Shown in pieces: positions 34,225-42,539 of a DNA stretch of 64,000 nt. Source of the DNA: an uncultured bacterium (GTDB lineage Bacteria > Actinomycetota > Coriobacteriia > Coriobacteriales > Coriobacteriaceae); assembly GCA_905215525.1 (NCBI GenBank), contig CAJMQJ010000011.1:9516-73515 (forward strand). Direction: 5' to 3'. The translations under genes and the position numbers were made by a program. Every line of letters starts with the position of its first letter. Position 1 is the stretch's first letter. The notes under the pieces are model-generated. The model did not search any database, was not told the origin of the DNA, and saw nothing but the letters and a program-made list of their open reading frames with translations.

Positions 34225-34545
34225 ATGGCGTCTGAGGGCTTTTTTGAGCGGGTGTACGAGGTGGTCGAGCAGATCCCCGAGGGGATGGTCGCCACGTATG
34301 GTCAGGTGGCGCTGCTTGCCGGTCGCCCACGAAGTGCGCGGTACGTGGGGTATGCCCTGCATAGCAATCCGCGCCCCGGCGAGATTCCCTGTCACCGCGT
34401 GGTGTTTGCCGACGGCCGTATCTGTGAGGGCTTTGCCTTTGGCGGGCCCGATGCTCAACGTGAGCTTCTGCTGGGGGAGGGCGTGACGTTTGCCGACCCC
34501 ATGCATGTTGATCTGGCCGCCTGTCGCTGGCCTGCCGGACTCTAA
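34225..34545 (+). CDS. MGMT-type DNA methyltransferase domain protein
   Basis: A 106-residue protein equal to the C-terminal DNA-binding and active-site domain of O6-alkylguanine-DNA alkyltransferases. The helix-turn-helix (GMVATYGQVALLAGRPRSAR, about 21-40) and the alkyl-acceptor motif PCHRVV (about 55-60) are present. The Cys separates it from alkyltransferase-like proteins, which have Trp there. The N-terminal domain of Ada/Ogt is missing. GAAGGGAG precedes the ATG. Probably a repair or damage-sensing protein. Confidence 0.88.
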   Translation: MASEGFFERVYEVVEQIPEGMVATYGQVALLAGRPRSARYVGYALHSNPRPGEIPCHRVVFADGRICEGFAFGGPDAQRELLLGEGVTFADPMHVDLAACRWPAGL

Positions 34546-34565
34546 CAGCTCTGCCGTGGTCAAAA

Positions 34566-34598
34566 CCACCACAAAGGTGCCTGTCCCCTTTGTGGTGG
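34566..34598. repeat. GGGAC-loop hairpin, stem type CCACCAC (minus orientation)
   Basis: A perfect 12-bp stem, with AAAA before and TTT after. It lies 20 bases after the MGMT-like stop. Confidence 0.85.
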
Positions 34599-34786
34599 TT
34601 TCCCGTTGCAGGTTTACCTGGGCTAACTTATGGAGAAGGTGTGTTGGGATAGTTTGACGCTAGAAAGTAAACCACGGTGAACTATATTGGTTTCAGCAAC
34701 GGAGCAGGCAATAGGCGATGAAAAAGCCCGCCCTGTTGAGTTTGATTCGCATTCCTCCCCTCTGTGCGATTCAACGGTGTACTTCG

Positions 34787-34828
34787 GGAACAGGCCCGCT
34801 GGCAACTAACTGTCAGCGGGCCTGTTCC
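34787..34828. repeat. Strong hairpin of unknown role
   Basis: GGAACAGGCCCGCTGGCA pairs with TGTCAGCGGGCCTGTTCC, one mismatch, loop ACTAAC. No T-run on either strand, so a terminator is unlikely; it could be a small RNA or a leader structure. Confidence 0.7.
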
Positions 34829-34874
34829 TGTTTATCGGGGGAGTGCAATGGGTAGAGCCGAAGCGGTCCGGCTC

Positions 34875-34903
34875 CAAAAAAGGCGGACGCCGTAGCGCCC
34901 GCC
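34875..34903 (-). terminator. Terminator after trpS
   Basis: On the minus strand GGCGGGCGC-TACG-GCGTCCGCC (one mismatch) is followed by TTTTTT. Confidence 0.85.
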
Positions 34904-34938
34904 CTAAAGCAATCGAAAGCTCAAGCCAGCAAATCGGT

Positions 34939-35988
34939 CTAGTACACCATGCCCATGGCGTCCTGAACCTCGGCCAGGGTCTGCTCGGCGATCTCATTGG
35001 CGCGACGGTTGCCCTCATGCAGGACGTCCTTCACATAGTCCAGATCGTTCTCGTAGCGCTGGCGACGCTCGCGGATAGGTACGAAGTACTCGTTGACGGC
35101 CTCGGTCACGTACTTCTTGAGCTGGCCGGAGCCGCCCATGCCAATCTCCTCGGCAATCTCGACTTCGGAACGGCCGGTGCAGATGGCGGCTGTTGAAAGC
35201 AGGCCAGACACGCCGGGGCGGTTCTCGGGATCGAACGTGATCATGCGCTCGGAGTCGGTCTGGCTCTTCTTGATGCGTTTGGCCGTTTCCTCGGCGGTCA
35301 TCGAGATGTTGATGGCGTTGCCGTAGCTCTTGCTCATCTTGCGACCGTCCAGGCCCGGCAGCAGCGGGGTCTCGGACAGCAGCGCGTCGACCTCGGGGAA
35401 CACCTTGCCGTAGCGGTTGTTAAAGCGGCGGGCGATGGTGCGGGTTAGCTCGATGTGCGGCAGCTGGTCGCGGCCGACGGGCACGACGTTGCCCTTGCAG
35501 AACAGGATGTCGCAGGCCTGATGCACCGGGTAGGTGAGCAGAAGGCCGGTGAGCTCGTGGCCCGAGGCCTCCATCTCGGCCTTGACGGTGGGGTTGCGCG
35601 CCAGCTCGGCCTCGGAGACCAGCGACAGGAACGGCAGCATGAGCTGGTTGGCGGCGGGCACGGCGGAGTGCGCGTAGATCATGGTCTTGTCGGGATCGAT
35701 GCCGCAGGCAAGGTAGTCCATGACCATGTTGTACACGTTGTCCTGGATGTGCTCGGTCGTGTCGCGGTCAGTGATGACCTGGTAGTCGGCGATGAGCACG
35801 TTGGTCTTGGCGCCCATGTTCTGCAGCTCAACACGGCCCTTGAGGGTACCGAAGTAGTGGCCCAGGTGCAGACGGCCGGTGGGGCGGTCGCCGGTGAGCA
35901 TGGTGAACTTCTCGGGCGTTTTGGTCAGGCCCTCGCGAATGGCGTTGCTCTTTTGCAGCGCGACTTCGTAGCTGTTCTCGTTTGGCAT
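34939..35988 (-). CDS. trpS: Tryptophanyl-tRNA synthetase
   Basis: A 349-residue class I synthetase. The HIGH-type motif is RPTGRLHLGHYFG (about 34-46) and KMSKS lies in DGRKMSKSYGNAI (about 212-224). VPVGRDQLPHIELTR between them is the usual TrpS block. TTAGGAG precedes the ATG at 35988; a longer in-frame start at 36018 lacks one. I looked for a T-box leader upstream (35989-36149) and saw none. Confidence 0.96.
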   Translation of the reverse strand: MPNENSYEVALQKSNAIREGLTKTPEKFTMLTGDRPTGRLHLGHYFGTLKGRVELQNMGAKTNVLIADYQVITDRDTTEHIQDNVYNMVMDYLACGIDPDKTMIYAHSAVPAANQLMLPFLSLVSEAELARNPTVKAEMEASGHELTGLLLTYPVHQACDILFCKGNVVPVGRDQLPHIELTRTIARRFNNRYGKVFPEVDALLSETPLLPGLDGRKMSKSYGNAINISMTAEETAKRIKKSQTDSERMITFDPENRPGVSGLLSTAAICTGRSEVEIAEEIGMGGSGQLKKYVTEAVNEYFVPIRERRQRYENDLDYVKDVLHEGNRRANEIAEQTLAEVQDAMGMVY

Positions 35989-36149
35989 GATTGCTCCTAA
36001 CGTATGTTCATGGGTCAAGATGATAACGCGTTTATTGGAGGGTCGGGGCGTAAGTACGCGAGGGGCGGGAGAGCGGCGGCATGTGCGATGGGCGCGGCGT
36101 GGCTGCGCGTTTGGCCGGCGGCGCCTGGGCGCAGCCTCGGCAGCTTACC

Positions 36150-37349
36150 CTAGCGCCTGTGGTGGCGCTCCTCCCTGCGTTCTTCTGCCGCCTGCTCCTC
36201 CTGCTTAAAGGCGGGATCGTCGGGGGTGACGAGCTCGTCCTCGTGCGTGCGCTTGTTGTAATGGTGGCGCAGCACGGGCTCAAACAGGTGCAGGTGCTTG
36301 GCAAAGGCCGCCGAGCCAATAGCGAGTACGGTAAAGATGAGCACGCGCATGGGCACCTCGACCTGGTTAATCGCGGCGGCGCCGGCCGAAAGCATGATGC
36401 ACCAGGCGTAGATGAGGAGCACTGCCTGCTTTTGGTTGTAGCCCTCTTGGATCAGGCGGTGGTGGATGTGGCCCTTGTCGGCCTGCCCGATGCTAATGTG
36501 GGCGCGCTTGCGGCGCACAATGGCGCTAAACGTGTCGATGATGGGCACGCCGGCAACGATGAGCGGGATGATAAGCGAGGTGAGCGCGGCGGTGCGGCTC
36601 ACGTTGAGCAGCGAGATGGAGCCCAGTGCAAAGCCCAGAAGCAACGACCCCGAGTCGCCCAAGAAGATGCTTGCGGGGTTGAAGTTGTAGCGCAAAAAGG
36701 CCAGGCAAGCGCCAAAGAGCGCAATGGAGAGCGCGGCGGCGTCGATGCGGCCCGAGAGAACGGCCATCGAAAACATGGTGAACGACGCGATGCCGCAGAT
36801 GCCCGTGGCCAAGCCGTCGAGGCCGTCGATGAGGTTAATGATGTTGGTGAATGCCACCAGATAGATCACGGTGATGGGGTAGGCGAGCCATCCGAGCATG
36901 ATCTCGCCGGGGGCAAACGGGTTGACGATGACGCCGATCCGCAGGCCGCCGATACAGGCGATAAGCGCGGCGAGGACCTGTCCGGCTAGCTTTTGCTTGG
37001 GCTTGAGCTGGAAGACGTCGTCGATAGCGCCGGTCGCAAAGATGACGGTAAAAGAAAGCGCAAGTATGGGGTAGCTGATGTGCAGACGGGGGTGGGGCAC
37101 CAAAACGGGCGGCCAACCCAGGTACCAGGTGCCTAGGATTTGCACAATACAGGCAACGACCAGGCCCAAAAACACCGCCGTTCCGCCCAAACGCGGGATG
37201 GGCTTGGTGTTGATGCGGCGCTTAGAAGGATAGTCGACGGCGTCGAGCTTAATTGCCAAGCGCTTGACCAGGGGCACCGTGAGGAAGGTCGTGATAAAGG
37301 CCGCCGCTGCCACGCATAGATACGGTATGTAGCTCGGGGATGAAGCCAT
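36150..37349 (-). CDS. Undecaprenyl-phosphate sugar-1-phosphate transferase (WecA/TagO/MraY family)
   Basis: A 399-residue membrane enzyme that puts GlcNAc-1-P or a similar group on undecaprenyl phosphate to start a surface polymer. The motifs are AVDYPSKRRINTKPIPRLGG (about 36-55), DDVFQLKPKQKLAGQ, NLIDGLDGLATG (catalytic Asp region) and HIHHRLIQEG near the C-terminus. About ten hydrophobic segments are visible, then a polar tail of ~40 residues. The start is uncertain: Met at 37349 fits the family, but no clear ribosome site is present there or at 37421. Confidence 0.88.
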   Translation of the reverse strand: MASSPSYIPYLCVAAAAFITTFLTVPLVKRLAIKLDAVDYPSKRRINTKPIPRLGGTAVFLGLVVACIVQILGTWYLGWPPVLVPHPRLHISYPILALSFTVIFATGAIDDVFQLKPKQKLAGQVLAALIACIGGLRIGVIVNPFAPGEIMLGWLAYPITVIYLVAFTNIINLIDGLDGLATGICGIASFTMFSMAVLSGRIDAAALSIALFGACLAFLRYNFNPASIFLGDSGSLLLGFALGSISLLNVSRTAALTSLIIPLIVAGVPIIDTFSAIVRRKRAHISIGQADKGHIHHRLIQEGYNQKQAVLLIYAWCIMLSAGAAAINQVEVPMRVLIFTVLAIGSAAFAKHLHLFEPVLRHHYNKRTHEDELVTPDDPAFKQEEQAAEERREERHHRR

Positions 37350-37874
37350 GAATCTAAAAACCGCCAAGCGTCGAAGGAAAAGGTCAAAGGTTGCTAAGCG
37401 CAAAGGGCATAGCCGAACCATGATACTCGACCAAGGGGGGTGCATGGAATTGCACGCAGCGATAATCACGCGCTTACCAGATATTGGGATGTTGTCGATG
37501 GATTGTCGGGATACCGGCGGGGATCCATATGGGCTGTAATGGTGGTTTTCGGCAAATAAAAACCACCCCCCACGTTACGAAAATGAACCCACCTAAAACA
37601 GGTGGGTGCCCTCATCGACTGTTCCAGCGTCCTTAACAACGAAGGATACCTGTACTAGGTACGACTGTGTGGGCTCCCTAAATAAACGCGACGGTTCACC
37701 CAGTTGCTCCGCGGGGGGCGGAATACCTACATCATAAAGCGGCACTTTATCGATTCCAGTCTTGACATTACAAAAATCGTGTCGGACGATTACGGCGCCT
37801 TAGGGACGGAGCCGTCTACGCGGCCTGGCCCTTTACGTTTGAGCTGCTGAATCGTTGTTTTGGAGCATGTTTTT
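37350..37874. other. Long intergenic region with probable 6S RNA and divergent promoters
   Basis: 37350-37540 shows no gene. 37553-37737 is a probable 6S RNA on the minus strand. On the plus strand TTGACA (37762-37767) with GACGAT 17 bases on may drive the radical SAM gene. Confidence 0.55.
37553..37737 (-). ncRNA. ssrS: Probable 6S RNA
   Basis: On the minus strand the two ends pair over 12 bases with two G-U pairs (CCGCCCCCCGCG, 37710-37721, with CGTGGGGGGTGG, 37563-37574), followed by a T-rich tail. The 3' part GAGGGCACCCACC-TGTTTTA-GGTGGGTTC looks like the 6S 3' arm. A long interrupted helix with a loop at TCCTTCGTTGTTAAGGA fills the middle. The total is ~180 nt, as expected for 6S, which binds sigma-70-type RNA polymerase in stationary phase. 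A promoter (TTGTAA, 18 bases, TAAAGT at 37749-37744) points into it. The call rests on structure and 3' arm resemblance, not on a covariance search. Confidence 0.6.
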
Positions 37875-38813
37875 ATGCCGACGCCGTTGACCGAACTTTT
37901 TTCGCCCGCCTGCCATTTGTGTCCGCGCCGTTGCGGTGCGGTGCGCGACGAGGGTGCGCACGGCGTATGCGGTGCCGATGACACGCTCAAGGTGGCCCGC
38001 GCGGCGCTTCATATGTGGGAGGAGCCGCCTATCTCGGGCGAGGCCGGTTCGGGCACGATCTTCTTTAGCGGCTGCTCGCTCAAATGCGTCTACTGCCAGA
38101 ACCACGAGATCTCGACCGGCAATTTTGGCCTTGAGATTTCGCCTGAGCGCCTGGTCGAGATTATGCTGGAACTGCAGGACCAGGGTGCCAACAACATCAA
38201 TTTGGTGACGGCGACGCACTATGCGCACCTGTTGCCTGCCGCGATTGCCGCGGCGCGGGCGCGCGGGCTTGCGATCCCCATCGTCTACAACACAAGTGGC
38301 TATGAACGCGCGAGTGCCGTGGCGGCGCTGGGCGATCTGGTCGACGTGTGGCTTACCGACTTTAAATATGCCGATGCCGGGCTTGCGCAGTCGCTTTCTC
38401 ATATTATGGACTACCCGCGCGTGGCCGTGTCGGGTCTGGCCCAGATGGCGCGCGAGATTGAGCGCCGCGGGGGAGAGCTGGTAGACAAGGACGGGCTCAT
38501 GAGGCGCGGCATAATCGTGCGTCATCTGGTGCTGCCGGGGCATGCGGACGATTCGTGCCGCGTGTTGGACCTGGTGTGGCAGACGGTGGGCGACGTGCCG
38601 ATCTCGGTCATGAACCAGTACACGCCCAATGCCCTCATGTGCGAACAAGGCGGCGACCTGGCGCGCGCCGTGACGCGCGAGGAGTACGAGCAGGTGCTCG
38701 ACCATGCCGACGACCTGGGCTTTACGACGATGTTTTGGCAAGAAGGCGGAGCGGTAGACGAGAGCTTCACCCCGGCGTTCGACACCACCGGCGTCCTCAC
38801 CAGCGCAAAGTAG
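37875..38813 (+). CDS. PflX-type radical SAM protein (pyruvate formate-lyase activase homolog)
   Basis: A 312-residue radical SAM enzyme. The 4Fe-4S motif is C67-SLK-C71-VY-C74 (GCSLKCVYCQNHEIS). An extra N-terminal cysteine set (C13, C16, C20, C32: CHLCPRRC...GVCG) is the mark of COG1313/PflX proteins, whose target is not known. The ATG at 37875 is preceded by TGGAG at 9 bases. It stands alone, next to the 6S RNA on the other strand; no formate lyase gene is adjacent. Confidence 0.9.
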   Translation: MPTPLTELFSPACHLCPRRCGAVRDEGAHGVCGADDTLKVARAALHMWEEPPISGEAGSGTIFFSGCSLKCVYCQNHEISTGNFGLEISPERLVEIMLELQDQGANNINLVTATHYAHLLPAAIAAARARGLAIPIVYNTSGYERASAVAALGDLVDVWLTDFKYADAGLAQSLSHIMDYPRVAVSGLAQMAREIERRGGELVDKDGLMRRGIIVRHLVLPGHADDSCRVLDLVWQTVGDVPISVMNQYTPNALMCEQGGDLARAVTREEYEQVLDHADDLGFTTMFWQEGGAVDESFTPAFDTTGVLTSAK

Positions 38814-38823
38814 TGCGCTCGCC

Positions 38824-38858
38824 GATGATTTTTCTGGGACGGGGATTAAAAAATCATC
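38824..38858. repeat. GGGAC-loop hairpin, stem type GATGATTTTT
   Basis: A 10-bp perfect stem GATGATTTTT/AAAAATCATC around CTGGGACGGGGATTA, 10 bases after the radical SAM stop. Confidence 0.8.
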
Positions 38859-38923
38859 GAGAGGATCGCCTGCTCGAAAAGTTGTCAAAATAGCCGCGTC
38901 CCAAAAAGACTGGGTATTGGGCG

Positions 38924-38951
38924 TTGACAGTTGGCGAGCCGTAGGTAAAAT
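38924..38951 (+). promoter_or_regulatory. Promoter of tRNA-Ala
   Basis: TTGACA, 16-base spacer, TAAAAT, ending 13 bases before the tRNA 5' end. Confidence 0.75.
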
Positions 38952-38964
38952 ATCAACTTGTCTT

Positions 38965-39037
38965 GGGGACGTAGCTCAGTTGGGAGAGCGCTGCCGTCGC
39001 ATGGCAGAGGCCGAGGGTTCGACTCCCTTCGTCTCCA
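38965..39037 (+). tRNA. tRNA-Ala (CGC)
   Basis: Full cloverleaf: 7-bp acceptor with the G3-U70 pair that marks alanine tRNAs, D-arm GCTC...GAGC, anticodon stem CTGCC/GGCAG with loop GTCGCAT (anticodon CGC), and T-arm GAGGGTTCGACTCCCTT. The 3' CCA is not encoded (ACCC). Confidence 0.95.
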
Positions 39038-39052
39038 CCCTTGGATTTGATA

Positions 39053-39083
39053 AGCCGCTGACATTGTGTCGGCGGCTTTTTTT
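39053..39083 (+). terminator. Terminator after tRNA-Ala
   Basis: AGCCGCTGACATTGTGTCGGCGGCT stem-loop followed by a run of T, 15 bases after the tRNA. Confidence 0.8.
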
Positions 39084-39101
39084 AAAAGAAAGGGCTGTAC
39101 C

Positions 39102-39542
39102 ATGGCCAAGCTTGAGTCCCAACCACTGTCTGCCGAGGAACGCGCCGAGTTGGAAGAGCTCCGCGCCGAGAAAGCTCGTCGCGAGGCCCAGGAAGAGGCA
39201 CGCCGCGAGCGTGAGGAGCTGGCCGCCCTGCGTGCCGAGCGTGCGAAGGCCGAGGAGGCCGCCGCGAACGTCGCCCCCGCGCCCAAGCCCGCCGCCGCGA
39301 AGCCCGCGCCCACCGCGCCTAAACCTCAGCCTAAAAAGGTCGCTCGTTCCAAGTCCGTCGAGCCCAAGCCGAGCCGTGACGAGATGACCTTTGCCCAGCG
39401 CATGGTTACCTCCAAGGAGCCTACGGGCGAGAACGAGATCCCTGGCATGGCGCCGGCTCAAAAAATCATCATTGTCCTTGCCCTCATCGCGTTTGTCATC
39501 TTTATGGGCTACACGATCCTGACCAGCATGGGCCTGCTCTAG
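39102..39542 (+). CDS. Small coiled-coil protein with C-terminal membrane anchor
   Basis: A 146-residue protein with no known name. Residues 8-50 are a charged helix (EERAELEELRAEKARREAQE), 52-85 an Ala/Pro/Lys-rich linker (repeats of APKPA), 88-115 polar, and 122-144 a single hydrophobic segment ending at the C-terminus. This tail-anchored layout suggests a cytoplasmic protein tethered to the membrane. It lies directly after the tRNA-Ala terminator and 84 bases before pncB; the RBS is GAAAGGG. Confidence 0.75.
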   Translation: MAKLESQPLSAEERAELEELRAEKARREAQEEARREREELAALRAERAKAEEAAANVAPAPKPAAAKPAPTAPKPQPKKVARSKSVEPKPSRDEMTFAQRMVTSKEPTGENEIPGMAPAQKIIIVLALIAFVIFMGYTILTSMGLL

Positions 39543-39626
39543 CCCATTCGCGCTGGGTGCCATGCCCGAACACTCTGCCCTTTTCCAACCCTCAACCTCT
39601 GCACAACGCATCCGAAAGGTCGCCCC

Positions 39627-41132
39627 ATGGCTTTGACCGACATCTCGCATCCCACCGACATTGCAATGCTCACCGATCTGTACGAGCTCACTATGGCCCA
39701 GGGCCTGTGGGAGAGCGGCAAGGCCAATGAGCAGGGTTGTTTTACCGCGTTTTACCGCGACCATCCTTTTGGCAGCGCCTATGCCGTCATGTGCGGCACC
39801 GCCGAACTGCCCGAGCTGGTCGAGAATCTGCGCTTTACGCCCGAGGACATCGACTACCTCGCCTCGCTCCAGGCCCCGGCCGGCGGCGCGATGTTCAAGC
39901 CTGGATTCCTCGACTACCTGCGCGATTTTCGTGCGCATGTAAACATCGACGCCGTGCCCGAGGGCGAGCTCGTCTTTCCGCGCGAGCCCATGGTTCGCGT
40001 CACCGGCCCCGCGCTGGAGTGCCAGCTGCTTGAGACGGCGCTGCTCAACATCGTTGGGTTCCAGACGCTTGTCGCCACCAAGACGGCGCGCGTGGTGCTG
40101 GCGGCGGACGGCCGTCCCGTTGCCGAGTTTGGCCTGCGCCGCGCTCAGGGTCCCGATGGCGGCTTGGCCGTCGCGCGCGCGAGCTACGTTGCCGGCTGCT
40201 CCTCTACGTCCAATGTGCTCGCCGGCCGCCGCTACGGTATTCCCGTCTTTGGCACGCATGCGCACAGCTGGGTGATGAGCTTCGATTCCGAGCTCGAGGC
40301 CTTCCGCGCCTTTGCCAAGTCGAGCCCCAAGAACTGTACGCTGCTCATCGACACCTACGACGTACGCGAGGGTTGCGAGCATGCCATTACGGTTGCCAAG
40401 GAGATGGAGGCGGTGGGCGAGCGTCTGTCGGCTATTCGCATTGACTCGGGCGACCTCGCCAAGCTCTCCAAGTATGTTCGTGGCCGTTTTGATGCCGAGG
40501 GCCTGCCCTATGTGGGGATCTCGGTTTCTAACGATCTGGATGAGTACACGATTCAGTCACTGCTCGACCAGGGCGCGCCCATCGATAGCTTTGGCGTGGG
40601 TACCAAGCTTGCGACCTGCTATGACCAGCCGGCGCTGGGCGGCGTGTACAAGCTTTCCGCCCGCCGTGCGAGCGAGGCAGATCCATGGACGCCGGTGGTC
40701 AAGCTCTCTGAGCAGCCATACAAGCGCACGATCCCGGGTGTGCAACGCGTGCGCCGTTATTACGACGGCTTTGGCGGCCCGGTCTGCGACATGATCTACG
40801 ACGAGGACCATCTGGCGGGGGAGGGCGCCGCGCGCGGCAATACCCTCGTGGCCGTGAATGATGCCGCCCTGGTGACCGACGTGTCCGAACTTGAGTATCG
40901 CGAGCTGCTGGTGCCGATCGTGCGCGATGGCAGCGCGGTGGCTCCGCGTGAGAGCATCCAGGACGCGCGCGAGCGCTGTGCTTGGGCACTCGATCATCTG
41001 GACGCAGCTTTCAAGCGCTTCCTGTACCCGCAGACCTATGTGGTGGGCATGGAACAGGGCCTGGCTCAGGTGCGCGACGAGCTCGTGCGCAAGAACATGG
41101 CCGCGGCTTCGGCCTTCCCCTGGGCAAAATAA
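39627..41132 (+). CDS. pncB: Nicotinate phosphoribosyltransferase
   Basis: A 501-residue enzyme of NAD salvage that joins nicotinate and PRPP. DLYELTMAQGLWESG (17-31), the LRRAQGPDGGL substrate loop (about 171-181), IRIDSGDLAKLSK and SFGVGTKLATC are the family signatures. CCGAAAGG precedes the ATG. The stop codon itself lies in the stem of a hairpin repeat (41128-41162). proB follows in the same direction. Confidence 0.94.
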   Translation: MALTDISHPTDIAMLTDLYELTMAQGLWESGKANEQGCFTAFYRDHPFGSAYAVMCGTAELPELVENLRFTPEDIDYLASLQAPAGGAMFKPGFLDYLRDFRAHVNIDAVPEGELVFPREPMVRVTGPALECQLLETALLNIVGFQTLVATKTARVVLAADGRPVAEFGLRRAQGPDGGLAVARASYVAGCSSTSNVLAGRRYGIPVFGTHAHSWVMSFDSELEAFRAFAKSSPKNCTLLIDTYDVREGCEHAITVAKEMEAVGERLSAIRIDSGDLAKLSKYVRGRFDAEGLPYVGISVSNDLDEYTIQSLLDQGAPIDSFGVGTKLATCYDQPALGGVYKLSARRASEADPWTPVVKLSEQPYKRTIPGVQRVRRYYDGFGGPVCDMIYDEDHLAGEGAARGNTLVAVNDAALVTDVSELEYRELLVPIVRDGSAVAPRESIQDARERCAWALDHLDAAFKRFLYPQTYVVGMEQGLAQVRDELVRKNMAAASAFPWAK

Positions 41133-41162
41133 TCCGAAGGGGACGGAGGAACACGGATTATT
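41128..41162. repeat. GGGAC-loop hairpin, stem type AATAATCCG
   Basis: A 9-bp perfect stem AATAATCCG/CGGATTATT around AAGGGGACGGAGGAACA. The pncB TAA (41130-41132) is part of the left arm. TTTC follows. Confidence 0.8.
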
Positions 41163-41213
41163 TTCTCGCTCGGCCCGTTCGCCCGTTCGCTGAACATTCG
41201 ATTGGTTTGACGT

Positions 41214-42341
41214 ATGACGACTTCTTATAAAACGATGGTGGTAAAGATCGGTTCGTCTACGGTGGTGGGCGCCGACGGCAAGGTCAACCGCGCCTTTATC
41301 GGCGGGCTTGCCGATCAGGCCGCAGCGCTGCGCGAGCTTGGCTGGCGCCTGGTCGTGGTGAGCTCGGGCGCTATCGCCTGTGGCTATCCCGTGCTGGGCT
41401 TCGACCACAAGCCGGTCGGCGACCTGCCGAGCCTGCAGGCGTGCGCCTCGGCTGGTCAGTGCATCATCTCGTCGGCCTACGACGAGGAGTTCCATGCACG
41501 GGATCTGCTCACCTCGCTCGTGCTACTCACGCGCCACGATACGGCCCGCCGCACGTCCTACCTGCACGCACGCGACGCCCTGCTGCGCCTGGTGGAGCTG
41601 GGCGTGGTGCCTGTTGTCAACGAGAACGATACCGTTACCGTCGACGAGATCAAGTTTGGCGACAACGACACGCTGGCGGCGCTTGTGAGCTGTCTGGTTT
41701 CCGCCGATCTGTGCGTGACGCTCTCGGACATCGATGGCCTCTACACCGCCAATCCGCACGAGGACCCCACGGCCGAGTTCGTCCCGGTTGTGCATAAGAT
41801 CGATGCCAAGATTATCGCCTCGGCGGGCGATTCTTCCACATCGGTGGGCACGGGCGGCATGATCACCAAGATTCGCGCGAGCCGCATTCTGATGACGGCG
41901 GGCATTCAAAGCGTGATTTGCTCGGGCGAGGAGCCCGATGCGCTTGTGCGTCTGGCCCGCGGCGAGAGCGTGGGTACGCTGTTCGATCCGCCAGCTGAGC
42001 GCCTGGACATCGCGCCGCGCAAGCTGTGGATCGCGCTGGGTGACAAGGCACATGGCTCGGTGACGGTCGATGATGGTGCTGCGAAGGCGCTGGTAAGCCG
42101 TGGCTCTTCCTTGCTTGCGGTGGGTATTCGCGAGGTCGATGGCGTGTTTTCCGAGGGCGATGTGCTCGACGTGTGCGACCCGAGCGGTATGGTCGTCGCC
42201 CGCGGTATCGCCGAGGCCGATTCGGACGTGCTGGAGCTTGCCGCCGGCCGCCGTCAGGACCAGATTGCCAGCAACCGCCTGCTCGCAGACCTGGCCGAGA
42301 AGCCGGCGATCCATCGAGATAATCTGATCGTCTTTGCCTAA
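41214..42341 (+). CDS. proB: Glutamate 5-kinase
   Basis: A 375-residue enzyme for the first step of proline synthesis (glutamate to gamma-glutamyl phosphate). VVKIGSSTVVG (9-19), VVSSGAIACG, VVPVVNENDTVTVDEIKFGDND (about 137-158) and GTGGMITKIRAS are the kinase motifs. The last ~75 residues form a PUA domain, as in the long form of ProB. The ribosome site is weak. proA is not adjacent: a gene on the opposite strand separates them (42540-43958). Confidence 0.95.
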   Translation: MTTSYKTMVVKIGSSTVVGADGKVNRAFIGGLADQAAALRELGWRLVVVSSGAIACGYPVLGFDHKPVGDLPSLQACASAGQCIISSAYDEEFHARDLLTSLVLLTRHDTARRTSYLHARDALLRLVELGVVPVVNENDTVTVDEIKFGDNDTLAALVSCLVSADLCVTLSDIDGLYTANPHEDPTAEFVPVVHKIDAKIIASAGDSSTSVGTGGMITKIRASRILMTAGIQSVICSGEEPDALVRLARGESVGTLFDPPAERLDIAPRKLWIALGDKAHGSVTVDDGAAKALVSRGSSLLAVGIREVDGVFSEGDVLDVCDPSGMVVARGIAEADSDVLELAAGRRQDQIASNRLLADLAEKPAIHRDNLIVFA

Positions 42342-42488
42342 CCAATTGACGCTGCAAACGCCCCTAAGCGGCAATCTGACGTTCAATCGTCGGGCATGAC
42401 CAAAAGGTCAATGCCCTCCTCTTTCACGTCACCTTGCTTGCTTAGGGGCGTTTTCGCTTTCCGTCCTCTTCCTGCGGCATTGTCGTTG

Positions 42489-42539
42489 CCGGCACTTGGG
42501 GACGTTCCTTTTGTGCCGGCAGGTGGGGACACTCCTTTG
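42489..42539. repeat. GGGAC-loop hairpins, stem type CCGGCA, tandem
   Basis: CCGGCACTTGGGGACGTTCC...TGCCGGCA then AGGTGGGGACACTCC. It runs to the stop codon of the hydrolase gene (TAG at 42540-42542 on the minus strand). Confidence 0.8.

Larger units (their letters stand above)
34546..34938. other. Gene-poor stretch: repeat, hairpin, possible small ORF
   Basis: It holds the hairpin repeat at 34566, a possible promoter (TTGACG at 34654, TGAACT at 34678), a 42-base strong hairpin (34787-34828) and the trpS terminator. A 45-codon frame with six Cys codons (34718-34855) overlaps the hairpin; coding is unproven. Confidence 0.45.

Noticed and set aside
35989..36149. T-box leader before trpS
   Set aside because: I could not find the T-box sequence or a specifier stem on the minus strand.
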